Assembly (NCBI GenBank): GCA_017935345.1
Contig: JAGBHU010000030.1
Location: 1-64,000, forward strand
Direction: 5' to 3'
DNA length: 64,000 nucleotides
Origin: Coprococcus sp.
Lineage (GTDB): Bacteria; Bacillota; Clostridia; Lachnospirales; Lachnospiraceae
A program made the position numbers and the translations under genes. This document shows, in pieces, positions 45,944 through 55,910 of the stretch (position 1 is its first letter; every line of letters starts with the position of its first letter). The notes under the pieces were generated by a model. It was not told where the DNA came from. It was given only the letters and a program-made list of their open reading frames with translations, and did not search any database.

Positions 45944-46000
45944 GTTTCAAACGATTGTCAGAACGAATCGGTTATAAGATAACGTGTGTGTTCTTAATGG

Positions 46001-46045
46001 AGGATATCTCAATAAGTTATAGTGCTTTTGAGATATCCTTTTTTT
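46001..46045 (+). terminator. Rho-independent terminator after ilvE
   Basis: AGGATATCTCA (46001-46011) pairs with TGAGATATCCT (46029-46039), followed by a run of T to 46045. An 11-bp perfect stem, clearly a terminator. Confidence 0.9.
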
Positions 46046-46138
46046 GCGCTACAGGGAGCGGTATCCCGATATGGTAAAAAATAATCACAGAATACAATTT
46101 CTACATTAAGAATATACAAAAAGTTTATGGATATTTAA

Positions 46139-46167
46139 TGGACAATGAAATTGTCAGGGGGTATAAT
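46139..46167 (+). promoter_or_regulatory. Promoter with embedded dyad upstream of ABC exporter pair
   Basis: TGGACA (46139-46144), a 17-base spacer and TATAAT (46162-46167) make a strong promoter. GACAATGAAATTGTC (46141-46155) is a perfect 6-bp inverted repeat with a 3-base centre, overlapping the -35 box and spacer. That is the expected position for a repressor operator. A further dyad, ATACATAATATGTAT (46205-46219), lies in the leader. Confidence 0.7.
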
Positions 46168-46277
46168 TGCAAATGCCTGTAAAATACCGGCATTTATGGA
46201 ATCGATACATAATATGTATTTTATATAAATTGGCAGATGGTGGAAAATATAGATATTATTAGGAGGCGTTTGATAAG

Positions 46278-48461
46278 ATGCAGATTTTTAGAAATCTAAA
46301 ACCGTACTGGAAATCAATTATCATAATCTTTATGCTGCTTATCGTTCAGGCATACTGCGATTTGTCATTGCCGGAGTATACTTCAAACCTGATTGATACG
46401 GGTATTCAGAATTATGGAATTGAACATTGTGCTCCGGAACAGATACCTGAAAAGGCGTATACCGTTATAGGAAGCTTTATGGAAGAGGATGCGGATAAGA
46501 AATTATGGGAACAGTATTATAAAGCAGGGGATGATGGCTGTTATCATATGACGGATGCAGGAAAAGACAATATAGAAAAGCTTGATGAAGCCTGTGTTGT
46601 TCCGCTCATGATGTATTATTACCCATACAGTATGGTTGCTTCCGATGAAGACAATGAAATTAAATCAATGCTTGAGACATCAGGAATGACGCTTGATGAC
46701 TTGCCTGTTGAAATGTGGATGGTCATGGGTGAAGAGATGAGACCTACAGTTGAGGCGATGGCGGAAAACATGGGTGATGATTATTTGAAATCAGCCGCCA
46801 TATCCTGTACCAGAATCTGTTATGACAGTATTGGATTTGATTATGATGATATTCAGATGCATTATTTGAAGGTAGCGGCTGTCAAGATGCTTGCCATGAC
46901 ATTACTGATGGTATTTGCAGCGATTATGACAGGACTTGTAGCGTCAAAGGTAGCCGCCGGAGTAGGATGTACTTTGCGGGAAAATGTATTCGGAAAAGTT
47001 ATAACATTTTCCGATGCGGAGATTAACAAATTTTCAACGGCTTCATTGATAACCCGTTCTACCAATGATGTACAGCAGATACAAATGGTAACCGTTATGC
47101 TGCTTAGAATGGTTCTCTATGCCCCGATTATGGCAGTAGGAGGTATCTTAAAAGTAGTAAATACAGGAGCCGGAATGGGCTGGATTATTGTGATAGCGGT
47201 TGCTGCAATTCTTATTTTAATCGGTACGTTAATGATGATTGCCATGCCAAAATTCAAGCTGATGCAGAAATTAGTAGACAGGGTGAACCTTGTATCAAGA
47301 GAGATTCTTACGGGTATACCTGTTATACGTGCATTCGGAAGAGAGTCAAGAGAAGAAGAGCGTTTTGACGAGGCAAACAAAGACCTTACAAAGACGACAT
47401 TATTTGTGAACAGAGTTATGACCTTTATGATGCCGGTACTGATGTTTATTATGTATGGAATCAGTATCCTGATTGAATGGGTGGCTGCCCACAAGATCGA
47501 TGCAGGGGTACTTCAGGTAGGTGCCATGACGGCATTTATCACATATACCATGATGATTATTATGTCGTTCCTGATGCTCAGTATGATGTCGATTATGCTT
47601 CCAAGAGCAAGTGTTGCAGCAAACAGAATTCAGGAGATTCTTGATACGGAGAATACGATTTGTGATGCGGAAGATGCCAAAGCACTTACGGATGTAAAGG
47701 GCGTTGTAGAATATAAAGATGTTTCATTTAAATATCCTGACGGGGATGAATATGTACTGAAGGATATCAATTTTGTGGCAAAGCCGGGAACTACGACAGC
47801 TATTATCGGAAGTACCGGCTGTGGTAAGAGTTCTCTGATACAGCTGATACCAAGATTTTATGATGTTACCGAGGGCAGCGTAACGATAGACGGTAACGAT
47901 ATCAGAACACTTACAATGGAAAGTATCAGAAAAAATATTGGTTATGTACCGCAGAAGGGCGTTCTTTTCTCAGGAACGATAAAGTCAAATATCAAATTCG
48001 GTGCAAATGAGGCTTCTGATGAACAGGTAAAGCTTGCTGCCGGGATTGCCCAGGCAAGTGAATTTATAGACAGTAAAGAAAATGGATATGACAGCCCTAT
48101 AGCACAGGGTGGAACAAATGTATCAGGCGGACAGAAACAACGGCTTGCAATCGCAAGAGCCATAGCAAGGAATCCGAAGATATATATATTTGATGACAGT
48201 TTTTCAGCACTTGACTTTAAAACGGATGTGGCTGTAAGAAAGGCGCTTGGTGATAACGTAAAGGATAGTACCGTATTTATTGTTGCACAGCGTGTAAGCA
48301 CAATCCTTCACGCTGACCAAATCCTTGTAATCGATGAAGGAACACTGGCAGGTAAGGGTACACACAGGGAGCTTATGAAGACCTGTGATGTGTACAGACA
48401 GATAGCGGAGTCCCAGTTGTCAGAAGCGGAGATTGCAAACAGTCTTAAGGAGGAGGTGTAA
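46278..48461 (+). CDS. Heterodimeric ABC exporter subunit A
   Basis: 727 residues: a type IV exporter with a long extracellular insertion between the first two membrane helices (about residues 40-190), then Walker A GSTGCGKSS, signature VSGGQKQR and Walker B IYIFDDSFSALD. The residue after Walker B is Asp rather than catalytic Glu, so this subunit contributes a degenerate ATP site, as in BmrCD/TM287-288-like multidrug exporters. AGGAGGCG precedes the ATG. The second subunit starts two bases after its stop. The promoter has an embedded dyad, suggesting induction by its substrates. Confidence 0.92.
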   Translation: MQIFRNLKPYWKSIIIIFMLLIVQAYCDLSLPEYTSNLIDTGIQNYGIEHCAPEQIPEKAYTVIGSFMEEDADKKLWEQYYKAGDDGCYHMTDAGKDNIEKLDEACVVPLMMYYYPYSMVASDEDNEIKSMLETSGMTLDDLPVEMWMVMGEEMRPTVEAMAENMGDDYLKSAAISCTRICYDSIGFDYDDIQMHYLKVAAVKMLAMTLLMVFAAIMTGLVASKVAAGVGCTLRENVFGKVITFSDAEINKFSTASLITRSTNDVQQIQMVTVMLLRMVLYAPIMAVGGILKVVNTGAGMGWIIVIAVAAILILIGTLMMIAMPKFKLMQKLVDRVNLVSREILTGIPVIRAFGRESREEERFDEANKDLTKTTLFVNRVMTFMMPVLMFIMYGISILIEWVAAHKIDAGVLQVGAMTAFITYTMMIIMSFLMLSMMSIMLPRASVAANRIQEILDTENTICDAEDAKALTDVKGVVEYKDVSFKYPDGDEYVLKDINFVAKPGTTTAIIGSTGCGKSSLIQLIPRFYDVTEGSVTIDGNDIRTLTMESIRKNIGYVPQKGVLFSGTIKSNIKFGANEASDEQVKLAAGIAQASEFIDSKENGYDSPIAQGGTNVSGGQKQRLAIARAIARNPKIYIFDDSFSALDFKTDVAVRKALGDNVKDSTVFIVAQRVSTILHADQILVIDEGTLAGKGTHRELMKTCDVYRQIAESQLSEAEIANSLKEEV

Positions 48462-48463
48462 TT

Positions 48464-50314
48464 ATGGAAGAAAGAAATCAGAATACAGCTCCAAGGCGCA
48501 GAGGTCCGAGAGGTCCTCACGGTCCTATGGTAGGCAGTGAAAAAGCCAAGGATTTTAAAGGAACGATAGGAAAATTGTTCCGTTATATAGGAAAATATAA
48601 AATTGCGGTTTTGGTAGTCATGATATTTGCCATAGGAAGTACGATATTTAATGTGGTGTGTCCAAAGGTTCTCGGAAAAGCGACTACATCACTGTCCGAA
48701 GGAATTATGAATAAAATAAGCGGAAATGGCGGAATTGATTTTTCGTATATCGGAAAAATACTTATCATCTGTCTTGTGCTTTATATGATAAGTACACTAT
48801 TCAGTTTTATTCAGGGAATTATCATGACAGGCGTGACACAGAAGGTCTGCTACAGGATGCGTAAAGAGGTATCTGAGAAAATAAACAGAATGCCGATGAA
48901 ATATTTTGAAAGCAGAACCTATGGAGAGGTGTTATCCAGAATCACAAATGATATTGATACGATGGGAAATGGTCTGAACCAGAGTATTACACAGCTGATT
49001 ACTTCTATTACAACAGTAATCGGTGTACTGATTATGATGCTTACCATCAGTCCGCTTATGACGCTTATTGCATTACTGATTTTGCCGATAAGTGTGATGC
49101 TTATGGGATTTGTCATAAAACGTTCACAGAAGTTTTTTAAGACGCAGCAGGAATATGTGGGACATATTAACGGACAGGTAGAGGAGATGTATGGCGGACA
49201 TAAGGTTGTAAAAGCATTCAACAAGGAAACGGATGTTTTAAACAATTTTCATGATACCAATCAGACTCTATATAAATCTGCATGGAAATCACAGTTCTTT
49301 TCAGGCTTGATGCATCCGATTATGATGTTTGTAGGAAATCTTGGTTACGTCGGTGTTGCCGTATCAGGTGCAGGCCTTGCGATAAAAGGTGTTATCCAAA
49401 TAGGTGATATACAGGCATTTATCCAGTATGTGAAGAACTTTACCCAGCCGATTCAGCAGGTGGCACAGGTTACCAATATGATGCAGCAGATGGCAGCAGC
49501 TGCCGAGAGAGTCTTTGAGATTCTTGAAGAAGAGGAAGAAGAACAGATCGTGGAAAACCCTGTTTCAACAGAGCACATAAAGGGCGACGTGGAATTTGAA
49601 CATGTTAAGTTCGGCTATAATCCTGAGCAGATAATCATTCAGGATTTCAGCGCGAAGGTAAAACCGGGACAGCAGGTGGCAATCGTAGGGCCTACAGGAG
49701 CCGGAAAGACGACTATGGTAAAGCTTTTGATGCGATTCTATGATGTCAATAGCGGGGCCATTAAGCTTGACGGTCACAATATAAAGGATTTTAACAGGAG
49801 GGAACTGAGAGATGTATTTGGAATGGTGCTTCAGGATACATGGCTCTTCAAAGGTACGATTATGGAGAACATCCGATACGGAAGACTGGATGCAACAGAT
49901 GAAGAAGTGATTGCGGCTGCAAAGGCGGCACACGCCCATCGGTTTATTTCGACACTTCCGGGCGGATACCAAATGGAATTGAATGAAGAAATAACAAATG
50001 TATCGCAGGGACAGAAGCAGCTTCTTACAATCGCAAGGGCAATTCTTGCCGATAATCCGGTTCTGATTCTGGATGAAGCAACCTCATCTGTTGATACGAG
50101 AACAGAGCATCGCATACAGCGGGCGATGGATAATCTGATGAAGGGCAGAACAAGCTTTGTAATTGCACATAGATTATCAACAATCAAAAATGCGGATATG
50201 ATTCTTGTTATGAAGGATGGCGATATTATAGAGCAGGGAAGCCATGATGAGCTTATGGCACAAAAAGGCTTTTATGCAGACCTGTATAACTCCCAGTTTG
50301 AACAGGTATCATAA
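48464..50314 (+). CDS. Heterodimeric ABC exporter subunit B
   Basis: 616 residues: a membrane domain then Walker A GPTGAGKTT, signature VSQGQKQL and Walker B VLILDEATSSVD with catalytic Glu. The signature glycine is replaced by Gln (VSQGQ), complementing the Asp of the partner: one consensus and one degenerate site in the heterodimer. A Pro/Arg/Gly-rich cytosolic N-terminus (PRRRGPRGPHGP) precedes the first helix. AAGGAGGTG precedes the ATG. Confidence 0.92.
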   Translation: MEERNQNTAPRRRGPRGPHGPMVGSEKAKDFKGTIGKLFRYIGKYKIAVLVVMIFAIGSTIFNVVCPKVLGKATTSLSEGIMNKISGNGGIDFSYIGKILIICLVLYMISTLFSFIQGIIMTGVTQKVCYRMRKEVSEKINRMPMKYFESRTYGEVLSRITNDIDTMGNGLNQSITQLITSITTVIGVLIMMLTISPLMTLIALLILPISVMLMGFVIKRSQKFFKTQQEYVGHINGQVEEMYGGHKVVKAFNKETDVLNNFHDTNQTLYKSAWKSQFFSGLMHPIMMFVGNLGYVGVAVSGAGLAIKGVIQIGDIQAFIQYVKNFTQPIQQVAQVTNMMQQMAAAAERVFEILEEEEEEQIVENPVSTEHIKGDVEFEHVKFGYNPEQIIIQDFSAKVKPGQQVAIVGPTGAGKTTMVKLLMRFYDVNSGAIKLDGHNIKDFNRRELRDVFGMVLQDTWLFKGTIMENIRYGRLDATDEEVIAAAKAAHAHRFISTLPGGYQMELNEEITNVSQGQKQLLTIARAILADNPVLILDEATSSVDTRTEHRIQRAMDNLMKGRTSFVIAHRLSTIKNADMILVMKDGDIIEQGSHDELMAQKGFYADLYNSQFEQVS

Positions 50315-50321
50315 TGGAACA

Positions 50322-50365
50322 GGACAGACAACCTCAGGATAGAACGAGAGGTGTCTGTCTTTTCT
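50322..50365 (+). terminator. Rho-independent terminator after ABC pair
   Basis: GACAGACAACCTC (50323-50335) pairs with GAGAGGTGTCTGTC (50346-50359) with one bulge, followed by TTTTCTTT. Confidence 0.85.
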
Positions 50366-50420
50366 TTAATTTAAGTAAATCGTATTATCGTATAAATTAT
50401 TCGTTTCAATATGTACAAAA

Positions 50421-50450
50421 TTACCAATTTATGTTATCCTTTATTATAAT
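50421..50450 (+). promoter_or_regulatory. Candidate promoter of the GGDEF/EAL gene
   Basis: TATAAT at 50445-50450 with a TTACCA-like -35 (50421-50426) at 18 bases, about 60 bases before the start codon. The -35 is weak. Confidence 0.4.
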
Positions 50451-50507
50451 AGATTTATCGTAGATTAGATGTCAGATATAAATATTCACTTGTAGGAGCA
50501 TAATTAT

Positions 50508-53500
50508 ATGATAAAGCGTAAGCGAATAGCAATACTTACTGCCCAGGCAGAGGACAAAACACAGGGGTCTTTTATAACCGGTTTTCTTGAACAGGCGTTT
50601 AAGGATAATTATGACGTTTGTATTTTTTCAATGTATAAAAAGCTTCAGGAAACTGCTCAGAGAGAAACAGGAGACTCCAATATATATAATTTAATTAACT
50701 ATAGCATGTTTGATGCCGTCGTTCTTATGCTTGATGTGATACAGACTCCGGGAGTAGCAAAGCATATTGAGGAGCAGGTTTATAACAGCTTTAATGGTCC
50801 TGTTTTGGTAATTGACAGAGAGAACAGGTATTTTGAAAGTGCAAGAATGGACCATTATACACCGGTAGTTAAGATTATTGACCATTTGATAGAAGTACAT
50901 CAATGCAGGGATATCATCTTTATCAATGGTCGTAAAGGTCATCCACACTCTATTCAGAGAGAGCAGGCATACAGAGACAGTATGGAAAAGCATGGAATTA
51001 CCGTAACGGATGACTCCGTTTATTATGGGGATTATTGTTATCATTCAGGTAAGGAAATCGTTGATAAGATTGTGAAGGCACGGGCCTATCTTCCACAGGC
51101 AATTGCCTGTGCCAATGATGAGATGGCTCTTGGTGCGGCAGAGCAGCTTACAAAGTATGGATATAATATACCAAATGATATTGCCGTGACAGGCTATGAT
51201 TCTACACTTGACGGAAGATTGGGTCCATGCTCACTTACCTCGGCAAATATTCCATCAAGCGAATTTGGCTCATACTGTGCAGGTAAGATTCATGCGATGT
51301 TAAATGAGCTATCCTATGATGCATTTTATTGTGATGAAAAGGTGTTGGTTGGCGGCAGCTGTGGCTGTGACAGTTCGAAATGGATTGAGGAGGAGGCTGT
51401 TTTAGGCAGACGAAAAAGATGGGCTACGGATACTTTTTTGGAAAATTATAGTGCCAGCCATAATCTTGTTATGGATGATCTCTTATCCAGTACCAATTTG
51501 AACAGCTTTTATAATACCATATTCCAATATACCTATCAGATCAGAGACTTTGACAGCTTCTATATCTGTATGAATGATTATTGGAATGTACCGAGTGTGA
51601 TGACCGGTGAAGATGCATTGCGTCATGGATATACGGAGTATATATATCCGGTTATCAGATGTGGCGCAGATATGGATTTCAACAATTCAATTGATTTTGA
51701 TGAGTCTTTCCGAAGAGATACATTGCTGCCGGCATTATATACGGAGTGTGACAAGCCGCGCGTATTCTTTTTCACACCGATGTTTTTTGATGACCGATGC
51801 TTTGGTTATGCAGCATTGGTGTATAAAAATACACCACGGAGCTATAGCGGTATATTCAGAAGATGGATGAAAAGTATTATGCAGGGTATGGAAGCCTTTT
51901 ACCGCCAGGCAAGTCTTGCAGAGCTGGTAACGAAAATAGAATCTGCCCAGATAAGAGATTCACTGACAGGTCTTTATAATTACAGAGGGTTCCTTGATAC
52001 AGGTCTGTCCTATATTTTAGAAAATAAAGTAAAACATAAGGTAACTGTAGTTGCTATTGATATATTTGGAATTCGGGAAATCAATTCAAATTATGGAAGA
52101 AAAACAGGTGACGATGCAATACTCAGTCTGTCAAAATTGCTGAATGAATGCAGTTCTACGGAAATGGTTTGTTCAAGAATGTGTAATGATGAATTCCTGT
52201 GCCTGATTCCGATTATGAACGAGGAAAAGAATTTAGGTGAAGATTTTGTCTTGAAGCTTGAGAAGGCAGCTGTTGATTTTAATATATCAGGCGGAAAAGA
52301 ATATGATTTAGATATTGTAACCGGAGTCGTGGACGGTTATGTAAGGTCTTCGGAGGAGCTGGAGACACTGATTAATAGTGCCGTAACGCATAAGAATATC
52401 TATAAGACAAAGCTTCATAAAACGGAGCTGGGTCAAAAACGAATCAATGCGGCAGAGAAAAGCATGGACAAGCTGGTGGAGGACATCATTGATAATAATA
52501 AATTAGTCTATTATTTCCAACCTGTTGTCAATGCCCGTACAGGAGAGATATTTTCTTATGAAGCGTTGATGCGTGCCGATATAGAGGAAAAGATTAGTCC
52601 GCTTGATATCCTGCAAAGTGCAGAACGATTGGGTCGCCTTGATGATGTGGAGCGTGCCACATTCCTGAATGTACTTGAATTTATGGATAAAAATTCTGAG
52701 CTTTTTGTGGGAAAGAAAATATTTATTAACAGTATTCCGGGCTGTCGGCTGAATAACGAAGACGAGCAATGGGTAAATGAGATGATGTCTAAATATGACG
52801 GACAGCTGGTAGTTGAGTTTACGGAAGAAAGTCAGATGAATGATGCACAGCTTGATGCGCTTAAAAATAATTATAAGCGTTTGAATGTTGAAACTGCCAT
52901 TGATGATTATGGTACAGGATATTCCAATGTAGACAATCTGCTTCGGTATATGCCAAGATATGTAAAGATAGACAGGGTTCTGATAAACGGAATCTATGAA
53001 AATCCTCAGAAACAGCATTTTGTAAAGAATATTATAGAATTTGCACATGATAATAATATTATTACGCTGGCGGAAGGCGTGGAAAATGCAAAAGAGCTGA
53101 AAGAGGCAATTAAGTATGGAATTGATTTGATACAGGGCTTTTATACTGCCAAGCCAAATAGAAAGGTACTGACCAATATTGATGTCAATATTGCAAATGA
53201 AATTGTACAGTTCAATAAGAGTAACAGCAATCGTGCAGGAAATAAGGCATATTCCTTGACCGATGAAAACAGAATTTCGCTTGTCAATCTGGCAAAGGAC
53301 AGATATAACCACATTACGATTGAAAGCGGAATTGAAGGACATAATATCGAAATTGTAGGCGCTATGGGCTTCCATTCCAATATTCATATGAATATAGAAG
53401 ACGGCTTTTCGGGAACGGTATGCTTAAATAATGTAAGCTTGTCCAGTGAAAAGGATTTGCCATGTATCGATATCGGTAATAATTGTAGTGTAACCTTGAA

Positions 53501-54314
53501 GCTGGTGGGCAATAACGAGCTTATTATAGGCGGTATCAGAATTCCTGAGTCTTCTGTACTGGAGATAGAAGGAGATGGAAATCTTCATATTAAGGTTACG
53601 AACAGCAGATACTATGCGATAGGAAATGATTTGAATTCCCGTCATGGAGATATTATATTTAATCTGGACGGAGAGATTAATATTCAGGCAAACGGAATGA
53701 AGGGTGTTGCCATTGGCTCCGGTATGGGTGGTTATATTGATATTCATAAGGGTGGCTATGTAATGGATATCAGAGGCCAGCATGGCGTGGCAATCGGTGC
53801 GATTCATTCTGATGTAGAGTTGAAGATTGATTACTGTAGTCTGGATATTACGTCCGGTATCACAAACGGTGCAGTTATAGGCTCCTATTACGGAAATGCA
53901 AGAGTTTATACGGAAAACTTATATTTAAGGGAACGGTGTAATGGAAGTAATGTTGTCGGAATCGGTACATTATTTGGTGAACAGTGTGAGGTTCATGTAA
54001 AAAATGCTTCTGTAGACTTGTATGCCCAGATAACGGAGTTTTATGGGATAGGCGGACATAATGCAAAGACGGATGTCATTATTGAGCATACGGATTTGAA
54101 GGCATATGTACAGGGTGCAAAGGCATATTTTATTGGAAATGATGATAAGACGGCGGTATTGCAATGTGTGTTTGCAGAGCTTCATACAGATGTTAATAAT
54201 GGTGTGAGTTCGGATATGCGTGCAGACGAGGCAGCAATCAGCCTGATAAATACACCGACGGAATTTAAGCATAACGGAACGGTTATTCCACGTAAAGGTA
54301 GAACGGGTGAATAG
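50508..54314 (+). CDS. PBP-like/GGDEF/EAL protein with beta-helix-like C-terminus
   Basis: 1268 residues without signal peptide or membrane helix. Residues 1-290 look like a LacI-type periplasmic-binding-fold sensor (KRIAILTAQAEDKTQGSF; ACANDEMALGAAEQL; VTGYDSTLDG) without a DNA-binding headpiece. About 300-470 is a linker or GAF-like region. About 480-630 is a GGDEF domain with DSLTGLYNYRGF but a changed active loop (CNDEF). About 645-890 is an EAL domain with YEALMR, DDYGTGYS, KIDR and LAEGVE retained, so c-di-GMP hydrolysis is plausible while synthesis is not. Residues 930-1268 repeat short Gly/Ile/Asp-rich strands (AIGSGMGG, AIGAIHSD, VIGSYYG, GIGTLFG), like a right-handed beta-helix. This combination is new to me. 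Confidence 0.85.
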   Translation: MIKRKRIAILTAQAEDKTQGSFITGFLEQAFKDNYDVCIFSMYKKLQETAQRETGDSNIYNLINYSMFDAVVLMLDVIQTPGVAKHIEEQVYNSFNGPVLVIDRENRYFESARMDHYTPVVKIIDHLIEVHQCRDIIFINGRKGHPHSIQREQAYRDSMEKHGITVTDDSVYYGDYCYHSGKEIVDKIVKARAYLPQAIACANDEMALGAAEQLTKYGYNIPNDIAVTGYDSTLDGRLGPCSLTSANIPSSEFGSYCAGKIHAMLNELSYDAFYCDEKVLVGGSCGCDSSKWIEEEAVLGRRKRWATDTFLENYSASHNLVMDDLLSSTNLNSFYNTIFQYTYQIRDFDSFYICMNDYWNVPSVMTGEDALRHGYTEYIYPVIRCGADMDFNNSIDFDESFRRDTLLPALYTECDKPRVFFFTPMFFDDRCFGYAALVYKNTPRSYSGIFRRWMKSIMQGMEAFYRQASLAELVTKIESAQIRDSLTGLYNYRGFLDTGLSYILENKVKHKVTVVAIDIFGIREINSNYGRKTGDDAILSLSKLLNECSSTEMVCSRMCNDEFLCLIPIMNEEKNLGEDFVLKLEKAAVDFNISGGKEYDLDIVTGVVDGYVRSSEELETLINSAVTHKNIYKTKLHKTELGQKRINAAEKSMDKLVEDIIDNNKLVYYFQPVVNARTGEIFSYEALMRADIEEKISPLDILQSAERLGRLDDVERATFLNVLEFMDKNSELFVGKKIFINSIPGCRLNNEDEQWVNEMMSKYDGQLVVEFTEESQMNDAQLDALKNNYKRLNVETAIDDYGTGYSNVDNLLRYMPRYVKIDRVLINGIYENPQKQHFVKNIIEFAHDNNIITLAEGVENAKELKEAIKYGIDLIQGFYTAKPNRKVLTNIDVNIANEIVQFNKSNSNRAGNKAYSLTDENRISLVNLAKDRYNHITIESGIEGHNIEIVGAMGFHSNIHMNIEDGFSGTVCLNNVSLSSEKDLPCIDIGNNCSVTLKLVGNNELIIGGIRIPESSVLEIEGDGNLHIKVTNSRYYAIGNDLNSRHGDIIFNLDGEINIQANGMKGVAIGSGMGGYIDIHKGGYVMDIRGQHGVAIGAIHSDVELKIDYCSLDITSGITNGAVIGSYYGNARVYTENLYLRERCNGSNVVGIGTLFGEQCEVHVKNASVDLYAQITEFYGIGGHNAKTDVIIEHTDLKAYVQGAKAYFIGNDDKTAVLQCVFAELHTDVNNGVSSDMRADEAAISLINTPTEFKHNGTVIPRKGRTGE

Positions 54315-54374
54315 ATTGCCGGAAGTATCCATAAAATGGGTAAATAGGCTGCCGGAAGATATCAATAAAATGGG
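54310..54374 (+). repeat. Imperfect tandem repeat over a stop codon
   Basis: Two units of about 31-32 bases (54310-54340, 54343-54374) share AATAG, GCCGGAAG and ATAAAATGGG. The first contains the TAG stop of the GGDEF/EAL gene, so the second is an untranslated copy. Confidence 0.75.
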
Positions 54375-54377
54375 ATA

Positions 54378-54408
54378 AAAAAAGACCTGAGAAAACTCAG
54401 GTCTTTTT
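54378..54408. terminator. Bidirectional terminator between GGDEF/EAL gene and tRNA-Arg
   Basis: AGACCTGAG (54383-54391), loop AAAA, CTCAGGTCT (54396-54404), with A-run before and T-run after. The convergent tRNA and protein gene both end here, so it serves both strands. Confidence 0.9.
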
Positions 54409-54413
54409 CATAC

Positions 54414-54486
54414 GTGCATGAGAGGATTCGAACCCCCGACACCTTGGTCCGTAGCCAAGTGCTCTATCCAGCTGAGCTACATGCAC
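54414..54486 (-). tRNA. tRNA-Arg (anticodon ACG)
   Basis: The minus strand folds as a 73-base cloverleaf: acceptor GTGCATG/CATGCAC, D-arm GCTC..GAGC, anticodon stem CTTGG/CCAAG with loop CTACGGA (anticodon ACG, read as ICG), and T-arm with GTTCGAATC. The CCA end is not encoded. The last bases abut a bidirectional terminator. Confidence 0.95.
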
Positions 54487-54510
54487 ACTTTTCTTGCAAC
54501 AGATAACATT

Positions 54511-54978
54511 CTATAACAGTTCAATTAATTTGTCAAATACAAAATCAACACTTTTTTCACGTACCGCAAGTCTGCCGATATTTCCGAATTGCATCGTATA
54601 GGTTAAGAGCCTGCCTGCCAGATATATTCCGAAGCATACCATACCGACAGGCTTGGCAGGTGTACCGCCTGACGGCCCGGCGATACCTGAAATGCCGATG
54701 CCTACCTGTGCCTGCTGCTCTTTCGCAATTCCCTGTGCCATTTCTCCCGCTACCTGTTCACTTACGACACCATAGGTATCAATCGTAACAGGATTTACAC
54801 CCAGATATTTTATTTTTGCAGCATTTGCATATGTTACAATGGAAGCATCAAGTACCATTGACGCATTTGGAACATTTACGATACGGCTGGCCAGCATACC
54901 GCCGGTACAGCTTTCAGCACAGCTGATATGATATTCCTTATCAATAAGTTTCTGTACAACAATTTCTTCTTTGTTCAT
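54511..54978 (-). CDS. pncC: CinA C-terminal domain protein (nicotinamide-nucleotide amidase)
   Basis: 155 residues, a stand-alone CinA_C/PncC domain: CAESCTGGMLASR at the N-terminus, then GIGISGIAGPSGGTPAKPVGMVCF in the middle (pieces of the active site). It deamidates NMN to NaMN in pyridine nucleotide recycling. It starts at the ATG at 54978 with a leader containing AAGAGG. It lies between the tRNA and the alarmone synthetase on the same strand. Confidence 0.9.
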   Translation of the reverse strand: MNKEEIVVQKLIDKEYHISCAESCTGGMLASRIVNVPNASMVLDASIVTYANAAKIKYLGVNPVTIDTYGVVSEQVAGEMAQGIAKEQQAQVGIGISGIAGPSGGTPAKPVGMVCFGIYLAGRLLTYTMQFGNIGRLAVREKSVDFVFDKLIELL

Positions 54979-55008
54979 GGTTAACCTCTTAAAATAATAT
55001 AAAATGAA

Positions 55009-55725
55009 TTACAACAGATTATTAAATTTTTTGATTGGCATTTTTTCTTCGCCATAAATTTTGTTTTTGATTGCCTGCATATCAAGGTCGGTTTGGGCGA
55101 TGGTGTCTGCACATTTCTTTAAGGCAGCTGTTATTTCTTCAGGATTTTCAACATCTTGTTTATATTTTAACTGGTGATCAAGACTTGCCCAGAAATCCAT
55201 GGCAATGGTTCTGATTTGAACCTCAACACGCATATCTCTTGTATGGTCTGCAAAAAATACAGGAACCTCAACAATGAGATGAAGGCTTCTGTAGCCGTTT
55301 GGTTTTGGATGCATGATATAATCCTTTGCATCAATCAGAGTTATATCGTCCTGCCTGACAAGTCTTTCGGCAACCGCATAGATATCGTCGATAAAGGAAC
55401 AGATAACTCTGATACCTGCTGCATCATTCAGATTTGACTTAATGGCTTTCACCGATAAAGGTATCTTTTTGGCTTTGAGTTTTGCAGCAATGCTTGCCGG
55501 ACGCTTCAGCCTTGATGTAATGAATTCAATAGGGTTTCTCTTATATCTTACACTAAAATCAGTATTTAATACCTCAAGCTTTGTCTGTACCTCTTTTATG
55601 GCACAGGTATACATCATCATAAGCTCTTCAAACTGAGCTATTTCAGTCTGGAAAGGGTTTGTCTCCGGGTAAAGGAGCGCGTCTACATATCGTGTGATAT
55701 CCTTTTTTTCTTGTCTTTCGTTCAT
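55009..55725 (-). CDS. Small alarmone synthetase (RelQ-like GTP pyrophosphokinase)
   Basis: About 238 residues with only the RelA/SpoT synthetase domain and no HD hydrolase or TGS. Motifs are FITSRLKRPASIAAKLK, DAAGIRVICSF, PKPNGYRSLHLIV and VEVQIRTIAMDFWASLDH. It makes (p)ppGpp from GTP or GDP and ATP. A reading from 55788 is possible, but GGAG and GGGAA lie before the ATG at 55725, which matches family length. Confidence 0.9.
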   Translation of the reverse strand: MNERQEKKDITRYVDALLYPETNPFQTEIAQFEELMMMYTCAIKEVQTKLEVLNTDFSVRYKRNPIEFITSRLKRPASIAAKLKAKKIPLSVKAIKSNLNDAAGIRVICSFIDDIYAVAERLVRQDDITLIDAKDYIMHPKPNGYRSLHLIVEVPVFFADHTRDMRVEVQIRTIAMDFWASLDHQLKYKQDVENPEEITAALKKCADTIAQTDLDMQAIKNKIYGEEKMPIKKFNNLL

Positions 55726-55910
55726 TTCCCAATATCTCCATTCGTTTGTAAATGCAACCGTCCTAAGTAAGTGCAAATGCATATACATTTACAGCTATTT
55801 CATTATACAATAAAAGAAAGATGTGGTATATTAAAAATTAGTAAAAATTTTGAAAATTGGATTGTGCATACTGATGATATAACAAAGTACGATATGGGAG
55901 GTTTTTAAGG

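Noticed and set aside
52503-53387. Long 294-codon minus-strand frame
   Set aside because: It is the shadow of the EAL-encoding gene; Ile/Cys/His-rich composition is typical of antisense reading.
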